DNA of 64,000 nt from Helopsaltes ochotensis (Eukaryota; Chordata; Aves; Passeriformes; Locustellidae), in assembly GCA_013400155.1 (NCBI GenBank), contig VXBM01000060.1, positions 1,719,014 through 1,783,013 of the forward strand, written 5' to 3'. A program made the translations under genes and the position numbers. The notes beneath the pieces were generated by a model, which was given only the letters and a program-made list of their open reading frames with translations, searched no databases and was not told the origin of the DNA. Numbering within the stretch: the stretch's first letter is position 1; the number at the start of each line of letters is the position of its first letter. Shown here in pieces: positions 1-12,100 of this stretch.

Positions 1-2909
1 TCCTTCCATTTGTGTCTGCTACTGGAGACTTTTCAGTACAGCAATAGCTGCTGGACTGTATCACACCAGGGTCAGGACATCTTGAGATGCTTCCTTCCCC
101 CTTGGATAGGGAAAAGATGAGATTTTTGTGTATGACTCTCAAGAATGAAAGCATCCTATGCCAAAAATGGCTTTGAGAAGCAGAAAGCCTCTGCAGCCTG
201 AGCAGTCAGGAGCCTCCTCTCCAGTGTGCACAGTCAGGAGCGGGTAACAGCAGCACAGATCTTATCTTGCACTGCTTGGATAAGCCTCACATTGCTGCTC
301 TCAAAGTGAGAAATTACAGGTCCAGTGCACGCTCCACAGGAGAGCTCTTCAACTCATCTCACAGTGCCATACACTGAGGAGCCACAACAAACTCAGTTTC
401 TTTCCCAGGCACTTGCTGCAGCCTCAGGTTCTGGCAGAGATCTCATGTGAGGGGCCCTTTGTCAAGGTGAGAAAAACCCTCCAGGGTTTGGGTGCAAACG
501 AGCTCCAGCCTCCCTCAACACCCAGACAAACACTCTGGTGGTTCTCCATCACGTTTGCAAGGGGAGTGCTGTGTTTCATGTTGAATAGAAGTAAAATGCT
601 CCCCCCGCTCTTTGTGCTGGACTGCTGGAGGCACACCTCGTTGCAGCAGCTCTCGCACAGCCACCACTCCACAGGTTTCTTCTGCTCTCTCAGAAAAGGC
701 TCTCAGGCTTTGTGCTGCCCTTCCAGCAGTTACCAGCAAAATATATCCCACCAGCCTGCTCAGGCTTCTGCAGCTCTGAGTATGGGAATAGGTTCACACT
801 GAGTGGAAATACAGCCTGCAGCCACCAAGTTCCCAAAGGAAAAGAACAGCCTCAGTGAGCTACTGCAGGAGTTTGGTAGTAGAGGAAATGAGAAGACTCA
901 AACCATCCTCTAGGATCTTCCTGCCTTCCCTCTCCCCAAGGCTGGGGAAGAAAAGAGACCACACAGAAAAACTGAGCCCCCGAGTTGCAGGATCTGTGAT
1001 TGTTTGCAGCGACTGGCTGAGTGGCTTTAAATAAAATCAACTACAGGAAAAATAAAAATAACTTTTTAAATAATAAATAAATAAACATGCTGTTCCCACA
1101 CAGGCTGCAAGCAGGAATTTTTGTTTCAGGTGACGAGAAAACAACACTTTCAGCTTTCAGAAAAGACCAAGCTTCTCACACGCATGCTACCTGTAAGAAT
1201 GTCAGAGGACAAGGAAAAAATATTAAAAAACGAAAGATGCTGCTGATTCTGACCTTTCCACTGCTGAAGGAGGTACACATCTCTCAGCACAGACAATGCC
1301 CAAAGACTTGCAGCTTGAGTAACCCAGAAAAAGGAACTGCCTGGGTCTGAAGATCAGCAAGGTTTCAGTACAGCCTTTTCTTTCATTTGTGCTCTGTCTT
1401 TTGGGAGCAAGCACAGATTAAACAGCATTTTCCATGCTTTGAAAGTTTTATGCCAGCAATACAAAACCTGCCTTGGTGTGCGAAACAGGGCAGACTCTTT
1501 AGCTCAGGGCATGCTTTAAGCCAGTGGCCACAAGGGCTCTGCTGCATCTTCTGGAGCCAGTGACAGCCTGAAAGAAGAGTGGCAGAGGAAACCTGTGCTG
1601 ACTGCACCCATGCCCACCCACAGGAGGAAGGACTCACCTCCCTCTGCTGCAGGAGCTTCCAGTCCTGAAGAAGGCAATAGGCCTCCCTTCAGCAGTGCTG
1701 ACCTCAGTGAGCAACCAAAAATCTGCAGTCTTTCAGGCATATGTTCTGCTCCACATTTATTATTTACTCTTTGCCACTGCTCTCTGCTGCAGACTCAGCC
1801 TCCTTGCCGGGCCTGTGAGGATGCTTCCAGGAACCAAGTTTTGTTGGTAATTTATGGCAAACCTGCAGCTCCCAAACTGTCCAGCATTAGAAAACAGAAG
1901 GTTGCTGTGCTACCCTCCACTCCAGTGGCTTGCAGAGTGATTAAGGATAACTTTAATTTGAGGCCTGGAGCTCAACAGTTCCCAAAGGATTGATAAAATA
2001 CATACAGCAATCTCCAGTTCCACCTCTGGAGGCCGAACTCTCTCCGGATGATTAACGACAGTTATTTCCTCCCTCTCTCCTGCTGCTGGAGGAAGCTCAT
2101 TCCCTGAGCGGTCCAGCAGCACTCCTGACTACTGAACAGCAACATTTACAACCATAAAAAACCTCCAACAACAGAATCAGCCCCAGAGGGCCAAGACAGC
2201 ACCACATCAGCCCAGGATAGATCTTCTAATAAAGAAATTGGGGTAAGAGGGTCAGGCTGCATGAGGCAGACCCAGCTGTGCCGGTTAGCAGTGCTGGCCT
2301 GATGCAGTGGGAATGGGAGCCAAGAACTCCCCAGAGACACCTTTGAGGCTGCTCCCACAAGACAGCAGTGCTAAAGCATCTTCTCTCAGGAAAAATGAGC
2401 TTCCCAGCCCCGACAGAGAGCAGCTGCTATTGCTGTTATCCTCCTTCAGCGTCTGTTGCTGTGACCTGAGGCTCACAGGGAGGCAGTGTGAGTGGGAAGG
2501 CAGCTGCCCGTTCCTCATGGATCCGTGTCCTCCATGGCCACTGGGCATCACAGACTCCAGGCCAGAGCCAGCTAATGCTAGAAGTTAATAAGCTGTGAAT
2601 ATCCCGGCTTACATCTCCCCAGAAACCCAGTTTGTCCTGGCTGGGGTTCAGTAGGGTCTGTTCCCACCTGGACACACAGATAACCCTCCAGTGCTGCTCT
2701 TATCAGAGAGCAGGTACCAGTGACAAGCATTAGCTATAGCAAGGAGAAACCCTTGGAGGTTGAGCCTGTGACAGGAGCCTGGAGAGGAATGCAAACCTTC
2801 TGGGTACCACAGCCCCAGGGAACCACACTCTTGGGAGAGGTAAGGATCACAACATGCATTTCCAGAAAGAATTCAACAAGAGCAAAGAAATCCCTCAGGA
2901 AAACTTCAC
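1..2909. other. Gene-less flank downstream of MRPL46
   Basis: No stretch reads as a recognisable protein, and the open frames here are short, unrelated and on both strands. I see no transposon with clear ends and no tandem array. It lies beyond the MRPL46 poly(A) signal and is probably intergenic DNA. In human the next gene on this side is NTRK3, but nothing here resembles a kinase or receptor exon. Confidence 0.5.
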
Positions 2910-2930
2910 TTCCGACTACAGATTTTAATA

Positions 2931-2936
2931 TTTATT
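2931..2936 (-). terminator. MRPL46: MRPL46 poly(A) signal (AATAAA)
   Basis: Read on the minus strand this is a canonical AATAAA about 165 bases after the MRPL46 stop codon. It implies a short 3' UTR with cleavage near 2905-2920. No other AATAAA lies between it and the stop. Confidence 0.6.
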
Positions 2937-3100
2937 CAGTACAGGGCCAGCAAAGAGAACTGGGAAATAAGGCAAAGGCAAATTATCCTCCAGAGCCCCA
3001 GTGAACATCTCATACACACAGACCATGCAAAGCAGCAGCCGTGCTCCTCCCTGGAGCCACATCCCACATCTTCCCCATCTGCTGGAGCACAGGCCATTGC

Positions 3101-5301
3101 TCACAAGTCCAGGAGGAATCGATTGACTTTCTTCAGGTATTCTGAGTTCAGGTAATCTCCCAGCTCCTTCTTTGTGACCCACAGGCAATCTGCCTTCAGC
3201 TCTGCCTGGGACAAATCACTGCTTTGGAGAAAGGCTTTGAAGAAGAAGACTTTGGCTCCCACGTTATTCTCGGTTCTGATGGCCTTGGGGAATTTATACT
3301 TGTAAATCCCATATGGTGCATTCCCCAGGACTTTGGCTTGAATGTGATCTCCTGCAAGAAGCCAGCAATGCAAGAGAAAGACAGTAAAACATTAGTACAC
3401 AGAGCAACAATAACCGCTCCCTGCATAACAAAAACGCAGCATAAGCCATTCCCTGTATGTGATTCAGACTGACTGTTCCCTCTTTGGCAGAAATACTGAC
3501 AACTGTGAAAAAACTGTGGTTTTTTTCTCATGAAAAAACAGCTCATTTGGAGACCAGAGAGTCCTCTCAGAGTGGGAGAGGGAGGAAGGGAAGGAGAGGG
3601 CATCCAGCTTTGCCAATCTTGAGTGAAAAGCAAGGACATGTGTTTGCCATCATCACCCATCTGCCACAAAAGCTACTACAGGGCAACAAGAGGGAAAGAG
3701 AAGCCCAAAGCAATCCCAGACATTCAGGGGTGTCTGGTGATACCCCAAAGTCAGACCATGATGGCCAGACATGCACTGCTGCTGCTGGCAGCCAGAGATC
3801 CCAGCTCACAGTGTGGAGCCATAACATGCCTTTTCCCAGCAGACGGGAGAAGATTTCACTACAGCAGATGGCAAAATATCCCTCAGACAGGGCACTGGAA
3901 GAAAACCACTAGGACAAACAAGAGGGAGGGTAAGCTACACACCCAAAAACGTAGCCATGGCTCGCTCAGCTGTGCTCCGGAGCGTCTCTCCAGGCTGCCA
4001 CTCCACTTGAGGCAGAAGCCACAGGTCCTGGTTACCAATTTTCTGTTTCACCAGAAGCATCAGGTTGCTGTCCAGCTTCCTGTTCAACGACGTTCGATCG
4101 TTGCTTTTATCAGCATCTGCCAAAAACCAACACATGATAGAAACAAAGTCTGGCAGCATGCTCCAATCCCCTTGATTATCAACCCTCTGTGCCTCACAAC
4201 CAGCAACAATACACAAATGGAATGGATACATGGAATAAGACAAAAATCTAGGCAGGAATACTCTCAGTCACTCTGGAAGTCATTGCAGGATTCAGCTGCT
4301 GTTTTCCTTTCCAGAAGGACTCTATAAGAAGCAACCTGGATCTCCACCTTCACAAAAATCAACAGGAGCACTAAGCAGAGCTTGGGAAGTAAATGACCAA
4401 ACATTTCTCTTGTCTGGAAACCACATCTATTTTCATCATTTTCCCCTGGTGAACACACACATTTTTGCAACATGGGAACACTGATTTCCCTGTCAGAGAG
4501 TTAACTGCACGTGTGCTGTCACAGAGTCAAGACTCTCTTTAAAACAAATAGAAAAGAGACCCAAAAATGCCTTCCTTCTACTGAATTGCCCTCTGGCAAA
4601 CAATCCAGGTGTTCTCATTCCCCACGAATTCCAGGCTGTACCTGTTATCCGCGGGGCAGCTTTGAACTGCTGAAACTTCTGTTCCCACTTCTCCTCCAGG
4701 TCTTGAGCCAGGATGACCTTGCCACGTGCTTCATCCTCATCATACAAGCTTTCCTTCTTCCTCTGGAGCTGCTCCTCCTCCTCCAGCTTACGCATTTCAT
4801 GATCTGAATAGTGGCTCTTCTCAAGCTCTATCTAGAAAAGCAACAGAAGGAATTCTTAAGGCACAAGCACTACAAGTATTAGCAAGCAGAACTAAATTAT
4901 TTCCAACTCGGCAAACGCAAGGCAATGGGAATTTCCTGAGGTTGAGCAGGGCTTCCCTGCTTGCAGCAGGAGCGTGTGGCAGGGAGAAAGACCACGGGAA
5001 CACCACCAACACCCACGAGATGTGGTGCGAATCGCCGAGCACTCGGGGAGCAACATCGCAGACGCTGTGCAAGGCCACCAGCCCCCGATGCTCCTCTCCC
5101 CTCATACCTGAGGGCGCCATTTCGCCGTCAACACCCCCAGGCAGACACACACACACACATACCCCTCTACCTGCTCCATGAGCGCCGCCATCTCCTCCTC
5201 CACCTTCTCCAGAGGCTGCGTGATTCGGGGAAGCCTCAACAAGCACATGGCCCCAAAGAGCTTCCAGGGGCGCGGCGCGGCGGCGCTGCACAGCCCCCGG
5301 G
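3101..5301 (-). CDS. MRPL46: Mitochondrial ribosomal protein mL46 (5' end in assembly gap)
   Basis: Structural protein of the mitochondrial large ribosomal subunit. It has a Nudix-like fold but is not known as an active Nudix enzyme. Coding exons on the minus strand: exon 1 5301-5171 (5' end lost in the N gap), exon 2 4831-4642, exon 3 4116-3943, exon 4 3351-3101 with TGA at 3103-3101. All junctions are GT/AG and the phases join without a shift. About 248 residues are visible; the human protein is about 279. Recognisable segments are MCLLRLPRITQPLEKVEEEM (exon 1), ILAQDLEEKWEQKFQQFK (exon 2), NDRTSLNRKLDSNLMLLV and EWQPGETLRSTAERAMATFL (exon 3), and LGNAPYGIYKYKFPKAIRTE and GAKVFFFKAF (exon 4). 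Exon 2 is strongly charged and probably helical. The mitochondrial presequence and start codon fall in the gap. The gene is head to head with MRPS11, suggesting a shared promoter. Confidence 0.95.
5145..5159. repeat. (CA)n microsatellite in MRPL46 intron 1
   Basis: Fifteen bases of alternating A and C. On the MRPL46 sense strand it is a (TG)n run that starts about 11 bases after the exon 1 splice donor at 5170. Confidence 0.85.
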
Positions 5302-5567
5302 NNNNNNNNNNNNNNNNNNNNNNNNNNNNNNNNNNNNNNNNNNNNNNNNNNNNNNNNNNNNNNNNNNNNNNNNNNNNNNNNNNNNNNNNNNNNNNNNNNN
5401 NNNNNNNNNNNNNNNNNNNNNNNNNNNNNNNNNNNNNNNNNNNNNNNNNNNNNNNNNNNNNNNNNNNNNNNNNNNNNNNNNNNNNNNNNNNNNNNNNNNN
5501 NNNNNNNNNNNNNNNNNNNNNNNNNNNNNNNNNNNNNNNNNNNNNNNNNNNNNNNNNNNNNNNNNNN
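5302..5567. other. Assembly gap over the MRPL46/MRPS11 shared promoter
   Basis: A 266-base run of N with very GC-rich DNA on both sides. MRPL46 exon 1 runs into it from the left. MRPS11 reads back to a splice acceptor at 5641-5642 with no in-frame ATG, so its first exon must lie in the gap. The gap therefore hides both start codons and the bidirectional promoter. Confidence 0.85.
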
Positions 5568-5642
5568 GGGGTGGCCGGTGGGGGCTTCCTTCTGTCGCTA
5601 GGCGCGATGCTCCCGGCGCTCACCGGCGGTTGTCTCCCTCAG

Positions 5643-8600
5643 GGGCCGCGCCGCCGCCGCCCTGTGCCGCGGGCTCCGCACCGGCCCCCCGAGGCCGCGG
5701 GACACGGCGGGGGCGGCTGCCAAGGAGACGGAGAAGCAGAGCGAGACCGAGCAGAGGTGAGAGCCGAGGCCAGGCCGCCCCGGGAGGGCGCTGCCATCTG
5801 CCGCTTGCGGCGAGGTTTTATCGCCTTCGGTGGGTTCTCAGCCGAGGGACGGGAGGGAGCCGCTTGACTCAATCAGAAACGCAGCTTGTGGTTTTCGGAG
5901 GCTTGATCCCTTCTTTCTTTATTTCCCGATACGAAATGAAACTCTGTAATATTTAAAGAGCGAGGCCTGATAACTCTTGTTTTGCTCCTCAGCTCTTTAG
6001 TCCTGCAGAGGGACTCCATGCGATGGGATGGCAAGGTTTATGAAGAGGTCCCGATAGCTCACATCAAAGCAACGTACAACAAGTAAGCAAATGAGCTGCT
6101 CCATTCCTGCTCTCGTGTGAAATAAAATCCTAGAACCCAGGGTTTGGCCTGTCATCATTTTGATCTAAAGGCTCAGAGAAAAACAGCCAGGGGAGCGGTG
6201 TTCAGGGCTGGGGAGATGATATGGATTTAAACCTCAGTGTTCAGGGAGTGTAACTGTCCTTGGACTGTCTTAAATGCAATGAAATTGTTTTTATACATTT
6301 TGATTGCATTCTGATACGAATAATCAGATGCTGATAGTTCTCTAACAGCGGGTTACTTCCAGCCCACTGCTCTAGCACTATTTCTGTGCAGGTGTTGAAA
6401 AAATTTTTATATTCTCCATGAGAGACAGTTGTGTTTCATCAGTGATTCCTCCTGTGACATGTTGCTGTTTAAGGCTCTTTAAAGTTCTAGAAGTACTTTG
6501 TTGTTTTTGTTTTTTTTTTTTAAATAGAAGAGATCAAATGCAGTGAGAAGTGGGTCTGAAAGGGCCAAGTAGGGTCTGAGAGTCTGGGGTCGGTGCTTAA
6601 ATGAAGCACACCTTTTCCAGAAAGGTTCTGCCTGGGTCTGTAAGGTGACCAGAAGGTCAGTGCGGGGTGGTCTCTGCAGTGGGTTCAAGTGGGATAGTTT
6701 GAAAGGGAGACAGAAGTCCTGCAGTCAGCTATGCCAGTAAGGTGAGCAAGAAACTGGGGAATAAAGCTTTGTTCCAGCTTGCTTCTGCCCATTGCCCCTG
6801 TCCTTCCGCAGCACGCACATCCAGGTGGTCAGCTTTGACAACCAGCCGTTCTCCCGCACGTCCTGCGGCACAGAGGGCTTCCAGAACGCCAAGAAGGGCA
6901 CTGCCATCGCGGCGCAGACCGCAGCCATGGCAGCGGCGGTGGTGAGTCCCCTCCGTGATGCCCTCCTCCAGAGGGGAGCACTGCCTGCCTGCCCCGTACC
7001 TGGGCACAGGCCGGGCTCGCAGGCACCACTCCAGAGCTGTTCTGTGGGGCTGGAGCAGCGTCCCAAGTCTCATTTTGCACACAGACAAAGTCTGCTTGAA
7101 AGAGCTTTTTAGAAATGCTCCCAGCGTGAGCTGAGCTGTGCAGGTTGTGATTGGAAATGTGTAATTGTAACTTGGAGCCTGTCCTTTCCTAGCACTGGTC
7201 TGCATAGCCTCCTGTTTTCCTAAGTGAACATTTCTTAGTCTTTTGGGGAATCTAGCCCCTGAATCAGCAGGAGTTCAAGTTTTGCACTGTAGGGGACTGA
7301 GAAGTAGCTGTAGCTATTGTCTGGATGTTTCATGTCTGCTCTCTGCCACAGAACTGAGCTCCAGCCAGCAGTTCAGTCAGAGAAAGTGGATGTTCTTGCA
7401 CCTGTAGTTTCTAGCTGCATATGGTTTATTGTAACTCTTTCTAAAAAAAACCATCTCCAGGTGGAGGAGATGAGGCTGGCTGTGTCACGGTCCTCATTAC
7501 AGCAAAATGAGGCAAGGTTAAACTGAAAATCTTTGTGATAAATTAGGTGGAAACTCACTCCAGCCTTTCATGCCAGAGGAGTTTGGTACCACTGCTGGCC
7601 AACAGCTTATTGTGGTTGACTCAGAGGGATATAAGAACATCTTCACTATTAATCTGTGCTTGTTGGAGCCTCGTAGTAGCTGCGTAGCTGTGCTTGGACA
7701 GATTTATTCTGTCACTGTTAAAGTAGTTAGTACGTTAATTGCACCAGAACACAGTGAGAAAAAGAACCAGAGGAGCTCCCTCCACGTGGTGGCAGCAGGG
7801 CTGTGCTGTACAGCAGTTCTTCATTTCCAATTTGCAAGCCCATAGACTTTTTGCACTGGAGGTGTGGACTCCTGCACAGCAAATCTAAAGCTTGCCTGCT
7901 CTTCTCATTTACCCTCCAGAAAGAATCTACTGCTCACAGGGGAGAAGTCGCCACATTACAGAAAGGAAAACAGCTTAGAGTTAGTCCTTGTTAGTCCCTT
8001 GCCACTTCAGTCACGTATCCATGGATATGTCCTTTTCTACCCTGGCTTTAGGTCAGAGATAGTTTGATTTGAGAGCTTTCCCTGTGTGCAGAGCTGACAG
8101 TCTAGCACAGAAGTTCTCTTGAACAGCCATGGCCATACCCCAGCCTCATTTGCTTTTAGTGTCTTTGCAATAATCCTCGTATTTGTCTTCTGTATCTATT
8201 ACTACCTAATCTTTATTTTTATTAAAATACTATGATGAAAATGAAAGACACCAGGGAGCAAGAGTTAGTGTCAAAGAGAACATTACTAACCAGTTGTTCT
8301 TTTCACAGAAAGCACGTGGGAAGGGGGTATTGCACGTGCGAGTCATGGTGAAAGGACTGGGACCAGGACGCAAAGTAGGTGTTGGAGTTTCTTTTCCATA
8401 CTTTATTTTCTCAGCTATCATGGATGTTTTCTAAACTCAGGCTGGTCTCACTTAACTTGTTTTTTCTGAGGGTGATATAAAAGATTCCTCACCCAAGTGC
8501 CCAGTAATGAATTTTTAGAGTCATTAGAATTTTAGAGTAATAACATTTTGGAGGTAGACTAAAAGCTGTATTTGGGACTTCTAAAGTAGGAAAATTAGTG

Positions 8601-8907
8601 GGAATACTCAAAAAAGGACTAGGGCAGATACGTTTTAACTTGGTTTTCTGATATGAGTTACTTCTTTTTAAGAATTACAAAGTGAGAAGCATTGGAACAA
8701 GTTGATTTTCAGATGGGGGACAAAACTGTTTTGCCCTGAGCTTTCTCCCTTCTCTGCTGTTCTGTGTGTTGATAACTGTCATCTGCTGTCTGGTTGCAGG
8801 CTGCCATCAAGGGGCTGACGATGGGAGGTTTGGAGATCATCTCCATCACCGACAACAGCCCGGTCCCCCACAACGGCTGCCGCCCACGGAAAGCCAGGAG
8901 AATGTGA
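5643..8907 (+). CDS. MRPS11: Mitochondrial ribosomal protein uS11m (first exon in gap)
   Basis: Mitochondrial member of the universal S11 family, an rRNA-binding protein of the small-subunit platform. Visible exons: 5643-5756, 5993-6082, 6812-6941, 8309-8374, 8800-8907 (TGA 8905-8907). Every junction has GT/AG ends and phases add up to 168 visible residues; human MRPS11 is 194. Diagnostic segments are YEEVPIAHIKATYN, SCGTEGFQNAKKGTAIAAQT, VMVKGLGPGRK and the C-terminal NGCRPRKARRM, which is the conserved basic rRNA-contacting tail of S11. The first visible exon is an Ala/Arg/Pro-rich presequence-like segment. An acceptor with a pyrimidine tract (TTGTCTCCCTCAG) precedes 5643. The upstream reading frame has a TAG and no ATG, so the start is in the 5302-5567 gap. 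Confidence 0.95.
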
Positions 8908-9119
8908 GGGGCAGTGCCAGGGACACACAGCTCTCAACATCAGTTCATCAGGGACTGAGTTCACACATGCTGCAAGGCCACCCTCCCTGGAAATACTTGC
9001 TGAGGGAAGCTTGGAGAGACCATGCTGAGCCTTAAAAATGGAGGAGGTAGAAGCTGCTGGTGAAAGCAGGAATCTGTGTATTTCCTTAGTAGGAAGCCTC
9101 TTGTCTACAAAGTTTGTTG

Positions 9120-9125
9120 ATTAAA
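9120..9125 (+). terminator. MRPS11: Candidate MRPS11 poly(A) signal (ATTAAA)
   Basis: ATTAAA, the commonest variant signal, lies about 210 bases after the stop and is followed about 25 bases later by GT-rich sequence. I saw no AATAAA between the stop and this site. Confidence 0.5.
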
Positions 9126-9129
9126 ATGT

Positions 9130-12100
9130 TCGTCTTTTGACAGTCATTCCTGCTGTGTTCCCAGAAGTATTTTGGCTTATTACTGCCTTTTGACTGCTCT
9201 CTTCCTCTTACCACCATGTGTGGCTCTTGTCTAGCCCTCCATGCCATTAGTGCCCTTGTCAGGCAGAAGGAGAGCCTGAGATCTCGATCTCCTTTGTAGT
9301 CATTTGTAGTAAACAACTGCATGGGGTCAGGTCATCTTCCTTCCCTCTTTGTCTCACTGCTCACATTGGGAAACAAGGCATGGGGTAACTCTTTCCTTCC
9401 CCCTGGCTCACAGAGCTCCGTGTGCCCTATGAGAGGCAGCTGTTCACAGAGCACCAGCCTGGATCCATTCCTGGCAAAGATCTCTTGCAGTGCTTTGTTT
9501 CACCCAAGCTGTACTAACCTGCCACTGCTCTTGGCAAAGGAAAGCACCACTCTTTCTAAAGGGGCTGCTGGGATCTTGCCAGGTTTGATGCTTGCAGTCT
9601 CTAGCCCTGCCTTGTGCACCACAAACTGGATTTTCTGGGGTCGTGGGGAAAGCAAGCAGGGGTTAGTAGGCCCAAGGAATAATGAAATGCTGCCAAGGAG
9701 ATACAAAGCACTTAAGTCTTGAACTGTACCTCTGTGTATCCACAAGCAGCAGGAGCTTGTTGTGGGTCTGTGATGTATTACTGCTGTCCCAGCTCCATCC
9801 AGCATTTCTGCCAAGGAAATATGTCAGGAGCATTAAGCAGGGAAGGTAACAGCAGTAACTGACTACAGGATTGATTTGCTGGATGGCAGAGGCACAGTGC
9901 CTAGCAAAGGGCATCTCATCGAAATCCCTGCTGCCAGAGAAGCCCTGGCCCTATCCAACGTGCTCTGGGCAAGTACCTCACCTGTAAACATGGTGTATTT
10001 TAGAGCAGCCAGCAGTTCTATTGCAAATGCAGAATCTTCCTTTCTATTATTTCTCATTCTGTCATTCCTCTGTAGTTTCTTAAATTGCATAGTTAACTAT
10101 TTTCTCCCTCTTTAGAGAAAGGGTGCCATAGCAACAAGGCAGTAAACCTCCTTGATGGGGCTGAGTGGCATACGGCAGGTTTTGAAAGAAATCACTCTGC
10201 TTAGAAAAGCCTGGTGAGTTGCATTTGACAGGAGAAAACAAGATTCAGACAGATGTACTTTAGTACAGCTCTCTGAATTTGAAGGGAGGGTAGGTGATCT
10301 TATAGGGAAGTTCCTTGAGCTGTCACAGATTTGCCAGTGAGGAAGAGAGGCTCTTCCATAGATATTTGACACACTAGGAGAGTTTCCCCCTCACTCCAGA
10401 AATACAGCTGCACTAGGGACTTAATATTCTGCTTTTTAAGAAGAAGATAGCAGGTCAGTCATAAACTGCCAAGATGAATTCTCTGAGCATGGAGGCAGCT
10501 GGCTGGTGTGATGTGCTTACAGCAAGGCTGAGCTGGTGTCTGTGCCCAGCACAGCAACCAACCTGACAGAGCAGGGGCACCAGGCTGTGCTGGCAGGCTT
10601 GTCTAACACACAGAAAACCAAACACTGCTGTTTCCACTACAGCTTGCTCATTGCATCAATGCAGAGGTGCCCACATCATGTGAAGATGGTAGAACAAATT
10701 GAAAAGTAAGATTGTGAAGAGATCTGTGGTCCTTCTGGAATTTAGGGAAGAGTATGTGGGTGAATCGAGAGTCACAAAACAAGAATGAATCTTCATCTTA
10801 CCCAGACTTAAAATCAAGGCTGTGTCCTCTGTAAAGCCACTTCTTAAAATTCTTGGTTTCTGGGTGTTTGTGAAGGTTTTAGTAAGTCTGCCAGTGCATC
10901 ACCACTGCTTATACAGTGGGAAGCTTTATGTTTCCCCCCTTGCCTGCCTATTTCTGGTAACCCTCTCTACTTCTTCCTTCGACTGACAGTCCTGTAACAC
11001 CCTCCGCACTGGACAGAAGAGCCTGTCACTCTTCTCCATGGCTCAGTGGCTGGGATCTGTACAGTATGATGTAAATCTTCCAGACCCCCAGATCCCTGTA
11101 CTCTGAGCTCCCTGGCACAGTACTTCAGTTGTACAGCTGTTTACTGAAATGACATTTTCCATCCACCTTCTCTCCTGCCCTGATAGAGCACTCCCAAAAC
11201 CATGTCCTACCAGTGCACAGTCTGAACTGTTTATCCTGCAGCACATCCCAGGGTTCTGGGGCAGTCAGTGAGGTGAGGGAGCACACACAAAGCAAGGGCT
11301 CGGCTGCTCCTTCCTGCACACACTGTACAGTGAAAGGAGGCTTACAACTCTATTGTGGTTCGTGTTGCAGGGAATTAATAGACACCAATAGTGCTTAACG
11401 ATTTCCTTACCCTTCAAATGAAACTATTAATTAAGGACCTGGTTTTAGTCAGACGCTGGTGTTTACGAGTTCTAATTGCTTTTCCTGGCGTCTGGGTGGA
11501 AAGCTGTTTTCTACTGGCTCACATTCCTCCTGAGCAGCAATTACTTTATTTGTCAGTAGCATGGCCACAGCATTAGCACTCTCATTAGGGTCATATCCTC
11601 TCCCTCTGGGCTTCCCTATTGTTTTTGGCCATTTTTCTCTCCATTCCCTCCTAACTTTTGATTCCCTACACTCAAAGATGACTTCTGTGAAACAATCTCA
11701 GAAATTGCTGCTGGCTGCAAAGCTTCATCCTGGTTCAAAACCCTGGCCTTTCCTGGGATTTTGCCTTCCGTTCTAAATAAATGGTCACGTGGACCTCTTT
11801 CCATTGTATCCCTGTAAATCCCTGTGTAAAACACAGAACAGTCTCCTGACTTAACAGATAAAATGCTGCCTCAGGTCTGTTTACCCCTTACTGCGTGCCA
11901 CCACACCTTGGGGAGTTAGTCTAACTTAGTTACCCTTCCCTTGGACAGGGATGGCACCTGGTGGCCTGGAAAAATAGCCCTCAGCCATCTCCCTAATAGT
12001 ATATTATTCTGCAAAGAGGAATTACTTCCCAATTCCCAGCAACAAGGACTTTCTACCCAGAGCTGCAGCTTTATCTGCTGAATTGGTGATTTATTGTTTC

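Noticed and set aside
5607..5642. ATG at 5607 as the MRPS11 start
   Set aside because: It is in a different frame from the MRPS11 exon at 5643-5756, and a good splice acceptor separates them.
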